5,132 bases of DNA from an uncultured Collinsella sp. (lineage in GTDB: Bacteria; Actinomycetota; Coriobacteriia; Coriobacteriales; Coriobacteriaceae), in contig USPT01000075.1 of assembly GCA_900556705.1 (NCBI GenBank), forward strand, positions 1-5,132, written 5' to 3'. This document shows, one piece after another, positions 1 through 5,132 of this stretch (position 1 is the first letter of the stretch; the number at the start of each line of letters is the position of its first letter). The translations under genes were made by a program, and so were the position numbers. Below the pieces are notes generated by a model. The model saw nothing but the letters and a program-made list of their open reading frames with translations, searched no databases and had not been told where the DNA came from.

Positions 1-1005
1 ATGGGGAACGAGGGCATCCAGCACGTGAACTTATTGCCGCCGATGCCGGGAAACGCCGCCGGGAAATCAAACGGAGTGATCTCTTGGTCCATGGTGGTGG
101 GGACGATAGTGGTCGATCCGGATTCCGCCTTTGCGGCCGGCGCAGTGACAACGGCCATGGGGGAGGAGAGCGTGTAGGTTTTGCCCTGGTAGTCGAGCGC
201 AAAGCGCAACTTGCATCCTTCCTCCAGAAGACCCGATGCTGCGTCGAGGAACTTGTCTTCGAGTGTGAACGTCGCCAGATTATCCGCGCCCGATGCGCTG
301 GCCTTGACTTGGCCGATCTGCGTGACGGTTTCGGATGAGCTGCCCGCGGCGGGCGTCACTTTGTTGATGCGCAGCGTTGCCTGTCCACCCTGTGGCAGAT
401 GCGCCTGCACGGTAAAGGCGTGCGTATCGGGCTGCTCGTTTGTCGTGTCGTTCTTCGGCAATGCCATGAACGTAGCCTCAGCGTACTGGATGTCCCACTT
501 GTCGAACGTGAGCTGTCGAAAGTACGGCTCGCCGTCGGAAAGCGGACGCGTTGGTGCGGTTATGGCGGTGCCGCCCTGGATACGCGCAAGGGGAATCTCG
601 ACATCACGGTAGCCCGCCATGCTAATGGAGATGCCGCCGTTAAAGTCGTACGCGTCGAGAATCGTCGTCTCGTCCACGTAGCCTTCCGCAAGAGGGGCGA
701 CCTCAAAGATGGCCGTGCCCTCGTCGTCGGTAGTGGCGGAGAGCTGCTTGCCCGCGGCATAACGCGACACGAGCGTGACCTGGGCGCCTGCGACGGGCGT
801 ATTCTTGTTGGCGACGTCGACCACGACCACACCAAACATGGTGCGCGAGAGAACGAGCACCCTGAAGGGGGTCTTCTTCGTCGGCATAGGCTTCGGTGGG
901 CGCGAACGGCAATATGAAGGCGTTTGCGCTTCCCGGCACGCGCGGCAACATAATGCTCGCCAGCGAGGATGCTCCGGCAACAAGTAACGAACGGCGATCA
1001 AGCAT
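1..1005 (-). pseudogene. Tat-type exported beta-rich protein, frameshifted, 3' end outside window
   Basis: The start is ATG at 1005, preceded by GGGAG six bases upstream. The N-terminus (MLDRRSLLVAG...) has a twin-arginine pair, a hydrophobic stretch and possible cleavage sites after ANA (residue 29) or AYA (residue 41), so the product is probably exported by Tat. The start frame is open for only 100 codons, to a stop at 703-705. At 867-871 the minus strand has five C; reading four gives EEDPFRVLVLSRTMFGVVVV and a frame open to the left edge, 334 visible residues. The region after the signal (VVVVDVANKNTPVAGAQVTL, then a 'DDEGTAIFEV' turn) resembles carboxypeptidase-regulatory/Ig-like beta folds. 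Further beta-type sequence follows, rich in T, A and Q. No catalytic motif is visible and the C-terminus is missing. It lies downstream of the LuxR-type gene on the same strand, so that regulator may control it. The frame break could be a real mutation, phase variation or a sequencing error. Exact function is not recognised. Confidence 0.7.
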
Positions 1006-1162
1006 CTTTGGCTCCCATCCCGCAAACATCGGAGGAAATAATCCTATTTTGCGAGAAGGTGCCCCGTTGCGGTAGTGCCGTTCCATGGCCAAAATGTCCA
1101 ATTTGAGTGCGCGAAATCGCCAGGCCCCCGGAGCGCTTTCGATACGCCGGGCAGTCTGGCCG

Positions 1163-2167
1163 CTAGTGCAACATGTGGGCAATCAGCTCGGCGCGAGTTC
1201 CGATACCAAGCTTGGCATACACTCCTGATAGGCGGTTTTTAACGGTGCCCGGTGATACTCCCATGTGGCGTGCGATTTCAGCGTTGGTCCATCCTCGGCA
1301 GGCGAGCATGGCCATGGTGAACTCCATGGTCGTTAAATCGTCGGCCACGTCCTCGCCCGAATCGGGGTTGTGGATGCGCCGCCAGCCGTAGCTGAAGCGG
1401 TACGTGATCTCGATGATGCGAGCGAAATCGTCGGGGTATTGCGATTTTAAGCACGCCTCGATAAGCCCCTGCAAAAGGCCGTGGTGCTCGCCGATGAGCT
1501 CGATAAGGCCGTCAGGGCGCGCAATGTTCCAGGCGGTTCCGAAGTGTGCCTTTGCGGCGTCGATATCCTTGAGGCTCATGCATGCCATGGAAGCCGACAG
1601 GTGCAGGAACAGCTCCGAGATGGGATAGCTTCCCTGTTTCATGATCAGGGCGTTTTCCGCCATGCCCAGACTGCGGCCATATTCGCCGCGCAGGTACAAG
1701 GCGTGCGCCATCACGTAGCTGGCGAACAGGCGCAGGCCTTCGGGAAGATGCGCCGCAAGCGGATAAAACTCTTCGGCGGAATACGGGGAAGGCAAGTGCA
1801 GCAGGACGCTCGCGGCCGAGGCGAACAGGATATGCGTGGCGTGGACGGCGGGCGATTCCTCGTCAGTTGGCGTATCGAGGATGCCAGCAAGGCAACGGCG
1901 GGCATCGGCGATACGGTTGAGCGACAGACTGGCGTATCCGCAGATAAAGCATGCGGAATAGCGCAGTGCGGGATCGGTGGCGTCAAGATAGGGGCGTGCC
2001 GTCTTGGCAGCGAGGGTGGCCTGTCCGCGAAAGTACAGCGCTTCTGCCGTGGCAATGGCGCGCGAATCGGGGTCGGAAATGCCTGCAACTGCAGCGTCAA
2101 TCTGCCCCGGCACAAAGGCGGTGCACATCAACGGCATGGGAACGTGTGGGTAGCCATCGCAGTCCAT
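1163..2167 (-). CDS. LuxR-family transcriptional regulator with helical-repeat body
   Basis: This 334-residue DNA-binding regulator ends in a LuxR-type helix-turn-helix, about residues 276-334. The domain shows LTTMEF, GWTNAEIARHMGVS, TVKNRLSGVYAKL and a terminal RAELIAHML, which are the usual conserved positions of the family. The body before it (about 30-260) is Ala/Leu-rich and helical, with paired-helix segments such as ALYLRGEYGRSLGMAENAL that resemble TPR repeats. No P-loop ATPase and no response-regulator receiver domain is present, so it is neither a full MalT-type protein nor a phosphorylated response regulator. The linker YGWRRIHNPDSGED is, as I recall it, typical of a large family of orphan LuxR regulators in Coriobacteriia. 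I chose ATG 2167 because GGGAG lies eight bases upstream; an in-frame TTG at 2194 is a weaker option. The next gene downstream on this strand is the exported protein, a possible target. The ligand or signal is unknown. Confidence 0.88.
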   Translation of the reverse strand: MDCDGYPHVPMPLMCTAFVPGQIDAAVAGISDPDSRAIATAEALYFRGQATLAAKTARPYLDATDPALRYSACFICGYASLSLNRIADARRCLAGILDTPTDEESPAVHATHILFASAASVLLHLPSPYSAEEFYPLAAHLPEGLRLFASYVMAHALYLRGEYGRSLGMAENALIMKQGSYPISELFLHLSASMACMSLKDIDAAKAHFGTAWNIARPDGLIELIGEHHGLLQGLIEACLKSQYPDDFARIIEITYRFSYGWRRIHNPDSGEDVADDLTTMEFTMAMLACRGWTNAEIARHMGVSPGTVKNRLSGVYAKLGIGTRAELIAHMLH

Positions 2168-2187
2168 CTTCCATCTCCCATCAGGTG

Positions 2188-2217
2188 GCAACAATGCAGC
2201 AATTGTACTCCTGTTGC
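2188..2217. repeat. Nested inverted repeats in the leader of the LuxR-type gene
   Basis: Plus-strand GCAACA (2188-2193) pairs with TGTTGC (2212-2217), and inside them ACAAT (2191-2195) pairs with ATTGT (2202-2206) around a six-base loop. The two pairings share bases, so they are alternatives and not one long hairpin. They lie 21-50 bases upstream of the LuxR-type start codon and downstream of its candidate promoter. They could be an operator or an RNA hairpin, but short pairings like these also arise by chance. Confidence 0.3.
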
Positions 2218-2248
2218 TCGGGACTGGAATTTGTGGGTATCGCCTACG

Positions 2249-2278
2249 ATTATGCCGAACGTATAAAGGAAGAGTCTA
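2249..2278 (-). promoter_or_regulatory. Candidate sigma70-type promoter of the LuxR-type gene
   Basis: On the minus strand TAGACT (2273-2278) and CATAAT (2249-2254) are separated by 18 bases. They match the -35 and -10 consensus at four of six and five of six positions. A start of transcription near 2242 would give a leader of about 75 bases before ATG 2167. The local sequence is AT-richer than the flanking coding DNA, which fits a promoter. Confidence 0.45.
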
Positions 2279-2309
2279 TTGTCGATGCTCCCAAGGTGGC
2301 TACCGAAGC

Positions 2310-2660
2310 CTAGCTGACCTTGGCATTCGGAAAAATTGCCACCCCTGCAAAAAGCTCTGTCGCAGCGATGGGAAACGCATCTTCTGGGCATTCCGGCGTC
2401 TCCAGCCAGCGCTGGACTGCTGCTGTTGCCTGTGCGTTGGCGAGCGAGGCGTGGCGGCCGTCCGGCGACCAGCGGTGACGGGCGAGCCCTGCCGCGTACG
2501 TGGGCCTCCATCGGCGTAGACCTATGACCCCCCTGACATCGGAGAAGTCCACCATGGCGTCCAGGACTTTACCGTCCGGCACGTCCAGCCTAGCGGCTCT
2601 CTTGAACCCAAGGTTGAAAGGGGGCGTTGTACAAGGCGAATGGGGCCGAGTAGAAGTGGA
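2310..2660 (-). other. Open minus-strand frame, possible decayed gene of unknown function
   Basis: An uninterrupted minus-strand frame lies between a TGA at 2661-2663 and a TAG at 2310-2312. From about 2615 downward the translation looks protein-like: FNLGFKRAARLDVPDGKVLD, then MVDFSDVRGVIGLRRW, and an ending with AVQRWLETPECPEDAFPIAA and FAGVAIFPNAKVS. Most third codon positions are G or C, as in nearby genes. There is no ATG early in the frame. The first candidates are GTG at 2582 and ATG at 2555, and neither has a convincing ribosome binding site. I do not recognise the family. It could be a small gene with a poor start, the 3' remnant of a lost gene, or a chance open frame in GC-rich DNA. 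It lies between divergent regulators and upstream of the LuxR-type promoter. Confidence 0.3.
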
Positions 2661-2757
2661 TCAAAAGAGCGTTACTTGACGTTTCATGCATAATGCCAAC
2701 CGCCCCGCGACATCACGTTCGCAGCGCGCAGGGGCCGGAGAATCTTCGCGATGAGAG

Positions 2758-2786
2758 TTGACGTCTAATACTTTGCATCGTATAGT
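2758..2786 (+). promoter_or_regulatory. Strong sigma70-type promoter of the PadR operon
   Basis: TTGACG (2758-2763) and TATAGT (2781-2786) are separated by exactly 17 bases, the optimal spacing, and each matches the consensus at five of six positions. Transcription would start near 2793, about 30 bases before the PadR start codon. The segment is AT-rich in a GC-rich neighbourhood. Confidence 0.75.
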
Positions 2787-2805
2787 GTGTATAGCATAGC
2801 ATATG
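2780..2805 (+). promoter_or_regulatory. Repeat cluster over the -10 box, candidate PadR operator
   Basis: GTATAG occurs at 2780-2785 and again at 2789-2794, followed by CATAG (2795-2799) and the palindrome CATATG (2800-2805). TATA at 2781-2784 and 2790-2793 also forms a short dyad with a five-base centre. PadR proteins commonly bind AT-rich dyads at their own promoters, and this cluster covers the -10 box and transcription start, so binding would block transcription. No long perfect palindrome is present; the operator role is inference. Confidence 0.4.
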
Positions 2806-2810
2806 ACGAG

Positions 2811-2816
2811 AGGAGG
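2811..2816 (+). promoter_or_regulatory. Ribosome binding site fixing the PadR start
   Basis: AGGAGG lies seven bases before ATG 2824, an ideal distance. The in-frame ATG at 2803 lies upstream of this site and has no ribosome binding site of its own, so 2824 is the better start. Confidence 0.8.
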
Positions 2817-2823
2817 TGTGCGG

Positions 2824-3144
2824 ATGGAGGCACAGATGAAGCGCGGCTTCCTGGAGGCCTGCGTGCTCGCGGCCGTCTCCGGCGAGGAGTCCTACGGCTA
2901 CCAGATCGTGAAGGACGTACCGGCGAGCATGGGGCTCACGGGGTCGACGCTCTACCCGCTGCTCAAGCGCCTGGAGAAGGCCGGGTGCATCACGGCGCGC
3001 TCCGCCGAGCACAACGGGCGGCTGCGCCGGTACTACCGCATCACGGACGACGGGCGAGCACGCATCGAGGAGTTCCTGGCCGAGTGGCCGTCCGTACGGG
3101 AGATTTACGCATACGTTGAGGGGGCGCACCATGACGCGCGATGA
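2824..3144 (+). CDS. PadR-family transcriptional regulator
   Basis: This is a 106-residue winged-helix DNA-binding protein of the short PadR type. The family signature is clear: KRGFLEACVLAAVS (residues 6-19, first helix), ESYGYQIVKDV (22-32), the recognition helix STLYPLLKRLEKAG (41-54), and the beta wing ending RRYYRIT (68-74) followed by DDGRARIEEF. The C-terminal part is a short single helix, the usual dimerisation element in small PadR proteins. It is normally a repressor that controls its own operon. Its gene is the first of the operon, directly behind a strong promoter with repeats over the -10 box, and it overlaps the membrane-protein gene by 14 bases, which suggests translational coupling. 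In related operons PadR controls the DUF1700 gene beside it. The inducing signal cannot be read from the sequence. Confidence 0.92.
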   Translation: MEAQMKRGFLEACVLAAVSGEESYGYQIVKDVPASMGLTGSTLYPLLKRLEKAGCITARSAEHNGRLRRYYRITDDGRARIEEFLAEWPSVREIYAYVEGAHHDAR

Positions 3145-3754
3145 GTTTCTGGGCCGATTGGGCGAGCTGCTCGCCTGCCTGCCGGCCGAGCAGGTGGAGG
3201 AGACCAAGGCGTTCTATGCGGAGGCCATCGCAGACCGCATGGAGGACGGTATGAGCGAGGAGGAGGCCGTGGCCGCCATGGGCACGCCCGGCGAGGTGGC
3301 GGAGGCCACGCTCGACGACCTGCCCGCCGTGCCGCGCGCGATCGCGAGGACGCGCCGGCGCAGCACCACGCTGCTGTGGGTGCTGACCATCGTGGGCTCC
3401 CCGGTGTGGGTGCCGCTGCTCGCCGCCTTCGCCGCCGTGGCCGTCACGGTCTATATCTGCATCTGGCTGCTGGCGCTCTGCGTGTGGATCGTCGCGGCGG
3501 CACTCGGGGGCGTGGGCGTGGTTGAGCTCCTGCTTGCCGTAAGCGGCGTCACCATCGGCCACTTCCCGTACGCCCTCGCCTCGGCGGGCGTGGGGCTCGG
3601 CCTCGTCGGCGTGGCGCTCTTCGTTGGTGCTGGCGCTTGGGCCGCCTCAAAACAAATTGCGCGCCTCTCGGTGCTCTGGGCGAGGAAGGCCGCCTCGCCC
3701 TTCTGGAAGGGTAAGGGCGAGAAGGGCGGCGCTGCCGCGCGTCTCGCGGCGTAG
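3131..3754 (+). CDS. DUF1700/HAAS-type multi-pass membrane protein
   Basis: This 207-residue protein has a cytoplasmic helical head followed by membrane spans. Residues 1-62 (MTRDEFLGRLGELLACLPAE, then MSEEEAVAAMGTPGEVAEATL) match the DUF1700/HAAS pattern: a 'F...L...L..LP..E' helix, an acidic helix, and the EEEAVAAMGTPGEVA turn. Residues about 79-172 hold three or four hydrophobic spans, and the tail (173-207) is basic with GKGEKGG, consistent with a cytoplasmic C-terminus. ATG 3131 is preceded by GAGGGGG and overlaps the PadR gene by 14 bases. DUF1700 proteins sit next to PadR regulators in many Gram-positive genomes and often precede a DUF4097 beta-repeat protein. The role is thought to be envelope-related signalling but is not established. 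Codon third positions are very GC-rich, higher than in the LuxR-type gene. Confidence 0.88.
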   Translation: MTRDEFLGRLGELLACLPAEQVEETKAFYAEAIADRMEDGMSEEEAVAAMGTPGEVAEATLDDLPAVPRAIARTRRRSTTLLWVLTIVGSPVWVPLLAAFAAVAVTVYICIWLLALCVWIVAAALGGVGVVELLLAVSGVTIGHFPYALASAGVGLGLVGVALFVGAGAWAASKQIARLSVLWARKAASPFWKGKGEKGGAAARLAA

Positions 3755-3769
3755 AAAGGAGTGAGTACC

Positions 3770-4024
3770 ATGACCAGCGCGAAGAAAATCTACCTCGCCG
3801 TGGCGGGCGGGCTCGTTGCCGCGGGTGTTGTCCTCGCGGGCATTGGCTTTATCGCTTCGGGTTTCGACCCGGCCGTGTTCACAACCCAAATCGACACGCG
3901 CGACAGCGCCATCGTGCTCGGCGGCGTCGAGGTGGACGAACACGAGAATATCCCGTTCATCAGCCAGCTCGCCAATCTGGGCGAGATCGACACCTCCGAC
4001 GTCGCGGATCCCGCCGCGCCCTAA
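3770..4024 (+). CDS. Short single-span membrane protein, probably truncated
   Basis: An 84-residue protein starts at ATG 3770 with GGAG eight bases upstream, 15 bases after the DUF1700 stop, so it belongs to the same operon. Residues 7-30 form one strong membrane span after a short basic N-terminus (MTSAKKIYLAVAGG...). About 50 extracytoplasmic residues follow (FTTQIDTRDSAIVLGGVEVD) and end abruptly in DVADPAAP. In PadR-DUF1700 operons the third gene usually encodes a protein of several hundred residues with this kind of anchor followed by a DUF4097 beta-repeat domain. Here that domain is absent and the sequence beyond the stop is not coding in any frame for long. I infer that the 3' part has been deleted. 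It could instead be a genuinely short protein. A GTG at 3761 is in frame but lies directly against the GGA of the ribosome binding site, so it is rejected as start. Confidence 0.7.
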   Translation: MTSAKKIYLAVAGGLVAAGVVLAGIGFIASGFDPAVFTTQIDTRDSAIVLGGVEVDEHENIPFISQLANLGEIDTSDVADPAAP

Positions 4025-4099
4025 GCGCAGCGAGCCCGGGCGCTCTGCCCGCCAAGCTGCGTAAGCCGGCGAAACCCGAACCTGGATTGGCTACGCTGA
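4025..4099. other. Short non-coding gap after the operon
   Basis: The 75 bases after the operon hold a GCCCGGGC palindrome (4033-4040) within a weak AGCG/CGCT stem. There is no run of T after it, so it is not a convincing intrinsic terminator. No frame here continues the preceding protein: the two other forward frames hit stops within roughly 20 to 40 codons and show no recognisable motif. This is the likely left breakpoint of the decayed region. Confidence 0.4.
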
Positions 4100-4201
4100 T
4101 ATGGACAGTTCCGTGAGGGACGCGAGAGACAGGACTCCGGGGCGATCTCCGAGGAGGAGTACCTCGACTGGAAGTGCGGGTTCAGTGGAGCAGGAACCTA
4201 A
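4100..4201 (+). pseudogene. Open 33-codon fragment ending EEEYLDWK...
   Basis: The frame directly after a TGA at 4097-4099 reads YGQFREGRERQDSGAISEEE, continues YLDWKCGFSGAGT and stops at TAA 4199-4201. It has no start codon. The acidic 'ISEEEYLDWK' turn resembles the C-terminal helices of small bacterial proteins in which a 'G.IS.EEY..WK' motif recurs, so it may be the tail of a deleted gene. I cannot name the family. The fragment is short enough to be a chance frame, although its codon use and charge pattern look protein-like. Confidence 0.35.
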
Positions 4202-4255
4202 TCTCTGTCTCTCTTGCTTTTTTGATTTGTTGAGAAGCCGGCATTTGGGGGCATT

Positions 4256-4550
4256 TTGGATAGCGAACAGTTCAAACAAGAAGCTGGGAAATAGAACAAA
4301 GCCTGAGTGCCTTGAGAGTCGCCGAGCGCAATGCAGTGATTCCCTTCATGAACGGCGACTTTACCCAATGGGATCTATATCTGGCATCCTCCTCTGAGTA
4401 TGCGATGAGACTGATAGACGGATTCATCTCCATGCTCGAGTCGAGGAATCTTGTTTGCGTCGTCCAGCTTCTCCGCGCACAGGTTGGGTCTGCCTGCGGA
4501 CATTCGCGTTATTCGCCGCCGAAGACCAGGATGACTTTCTCACAAAAGGC
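4256..4550 (+). pseudogene. 5' part of a conserved-looking hypothetical gene, two frameshifts, truncated
   Basis: Three forward frames join into one plausible protein of about 98 residues. TTG 4256, five bases after GGGGG, starts MDSEQFKQEAGK and stops at 4292-4294. The next frame continues IEQSLSALRVAERNAVIPFM, NGDFTQWDLYLASSSEYAMR and LIDGFISMLESRNLVCVVQL up to about 4482. From about 4491 a third frame takes over: CLRTFALFAAEDQDDFLTKG. Both shifts are in the same direction and each fits the loss of one base, near 4286-4294 and 4483-4490. The translation resembles hypothetical proteins of gut bacteria as I remember them, all-helical and without a known function; I cannot give a family name with confidence. 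Beyond about 4550 the sequence belongs to the arginase fragment on the other strand, so the 3' part of this gene is gone. Confidence 0.6.
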
Positions 4551-4797
4551 TGCCAAGTACCATGGCGTGAGCGTTGGGGTAGCCATCATTCAGCGTGGAT
4601 ACATCCGGATGCGCATAGATCCAGACGATTCCAACGTTCTCGTATTTCCCGTGCAGGTAATCGAAGAGGGCAAGCGACACCATACAGTTGCCGCCGACGG
4701 TCACGGCTCTGTCGGGGTTTTCTGCCGTAAGCTTCCTCTGCGCATCCTGAATCCCCGCCAGGACTTCGTCCTCGGCATAGATGCGAACTGTTCGCTC
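4543..4797 (-). pseudogene. Internal fragment of an arginase-family (ureohydrolase-fold) gene
   Basis: The minus-strand frame between a TAA (4798-4800) and a TGA (4540-4542) encodes 85 residues with the core of the arginase/ureohydrolase fold. It shows AVTVGGNCMVSLALFDYLHG (residues 31-50, the strand and loop of the first metal ligand), ENVGIVWIYAHPDVST (53-68, the 'DAHxD' motif) and YPNAHAMVLGSLL (73-85, the substrate-side loop). Such enzymes hydrolyse guanidino groups with two Mn ions and are normally about 270-310 residues, so both ends are missing. The first aspartate of DAHxD is tyrosine here (codon TAT at 4615-4617). That would remove a metal ligand and fits decay. GGNC in place of GGDH occurs, as I recall, in a divergent arginase-like subfamily. 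The fragment has no start codon or ribosome binding site. It meets the preceding pseudogene head-on at about 4543-4555. Confidence 0.75.
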
Positions 4798-4905
4798 TTA
4801 ACTAGGTGTCCAATTCATCATACCCACTCCAACTGTCTCCCATTTCTCATGTCCAAGTTTTGGGACGCGTTTCACAATGTCGAGTGGGATTCCTGGACAG
4901 TCGGA
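4798..4905. other. Unassigned spacer between kinase and arginase fragment
   Basis: These 108 bases follow the kinase stop on the minus strand. They are open in the kinase frame for 35 codons (ending VGVGMMNWTPS, then TAA), and also open on the plus strand. Neither translation is recognisable and no terminator hairpin with a T run is visible. Confidence 0.3.
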
Positions 4906-5132
4906 TCACGTGGTGGCCCCCTTTGAGAGGGTCACGAGCATCACGGTTCCGCTCTCGGAACTTGCTTCGACCTCTACCGTGCCACCGTGAAGAGCTGCAA
5001 TCTCCCAAACGAGCGCTAGTCCGAGTCCTGCGCCGCCGTATGCCCTGCTGCGGGATTTGTCTAGACGAAAGAATGGTTGGAAGATGCTCTCACGGTACTG
5101 CTTGGGTATTCCCGGGCCCTGGTCCTCGACTC
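4906..5132 (-). CDS. Sensor histidine kinase, C-terminal ATP-binding part (5' end outside window)
   Basis: The minus-strand frame entering from the right edge gives 74 residues and a TGA stop at 4906-4908. It is the end of a HATPase domain. It holds the G1 box DQGPGI, the F box ESIFQPFFRLD, the G2 box GGAGLGLALV, the following helix WEIAALHGGTVEVE and the last strand GTVMLVTL. In two-component kinases this domain binds ATP and phosphorylates a histidine in the preceding dimerisation helix; that part, any sensor domain and any membrane spans are outside the window. The visible motifs are intact, so the gene could be functional. A partner response-regulator gene would be expected to the right. 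The protein ends SKGATT, right after the last strand, which is a normal place for the family to end. Confidence 0.9.
   Translation of the reverse strand, partial: VEDQGPGIPKQYRESIFQPFFRLDKSRSRAYGGAGLGLALVWEIAALHGGTVEVEASSESGTVMLVTLSKGATT

Noticed and set aside
399..917. A 172-codon plus-strand frame
   Set aside because: It is the exact complement frame of the exported protein gene, rich in R, G and H, with no ribosome binding site.
1041..1046. TAGGAT (minus strand) as a -10 box of the exported protein gene
   Set aside because: It is well placed (about 35 bases before the start) but no -35 element is visible at the proper distance, so it is not listed as a promoter.
703..1182. A 159-codon minus-strand frame as a complete gene
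   Set aside because: Residues before MLDRRSLL lie in the intergenic gap without a start signal, and residues after the C run are arginine-rich noise; only the signal-peptide part is real.
1481..2266. A 261-codon plus-strand frame opposite the LuxR-type gene
   Set aside because: The minus strand encodes clear LuxR helix-turn-helix motifs; the plus translation is Gly/Arg/Gln-rich and without recognisable domains.
2683..2694. Second promoter (TTGACG at 2675 and CATAAT at 2688) in the gap
   Set aside because: The two boxes are only about seven bases apart, far from the 16-18 required.
4180..4223. Possible terminator: a weak AGCA/TGCT pairing followed by six T
   Set aside because: The stem is only about four or five pairs with a loop above 20 bases, too weak for an intrinsic terminator.
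4312..4926. A single 204-codon plus-strand frame
   Set aside because: Only its first 57 or so codons look like protein. The rest is the out-of-frame remainder of the pseudogene and then the antisense of the arginase fragment and the kinase end.

Overview
The window reads as a piece of a GC-rich bacterial chromosome, most likely a gut-associated member of the Coriobacteriia (Actinomycetota). The basis is a LuxR-type regulator of a kind common in that class (helical-repeat body, a 'GWRRIHNP...GED' linker, C-terminal LuxR helix-turn-helix), a probable Tat-exported protein, and a PadR/DUF1700 membrane-protein operon. The assignment is inference from protein style, not from a marker gene.

Left part (1-2167, minus strand). 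A LuxR-family regulator gene (1163-2167) is followed 157 bases downstream, on the same strand, by a gene for an exported protein (start 1005) that runs off the left edge. The exported protein has a twin-arginine-like signal sequence, then a beta-rich domain resembling carboxypeptidase-regulatory/Ig-like folds. Its reading frame breaks at a run of five C (minus strand) at 867-871, just after the signal peptide. Removing one C restores a continuous frame of about 334 residues. It is therefore a pseudogene, an on/off variant or a sequencing error.

Middle (2168-2823). This divergent gap of about 650 bases carries a probable LuxR-gene promoter, overlapping inverted repeats in its leader, an open minus-strand frame (2310-2660) that looks weakly coding but has no good start, and a strong sigma70-type promoter (TTGACG, 17 bases, TATAGT) driving the next operon.

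Operon (2824-4024, plus strand, higher GC). A PadR regulator overlaps a DUF1700/HAAS-type multi-pass membrane protein by 14 bases. A short single-span membrane protein follows. The third protein looks like the N-terminal anchor of a larger envelope protein that has lost its C-terminal part. By analogy this is a self-regulated envelope-response module.

Right part (4025-5132). This is a gene graveyard of lower GC: a 33-codon open fragment; a conserved-looking gene start broken by two frameshifts (4256 to about 4550); and, meeting it head-on, an internal piece of an arginase-family gene (4543-4797, minus) whose metal-binding motif has lost an aspartate. At the right edge, the C-terminal 74 residues of a sensor histidine kinase (4906-5132, minus) enter the window. 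No RNA gene, CRISPR array or intact mobile element was found.
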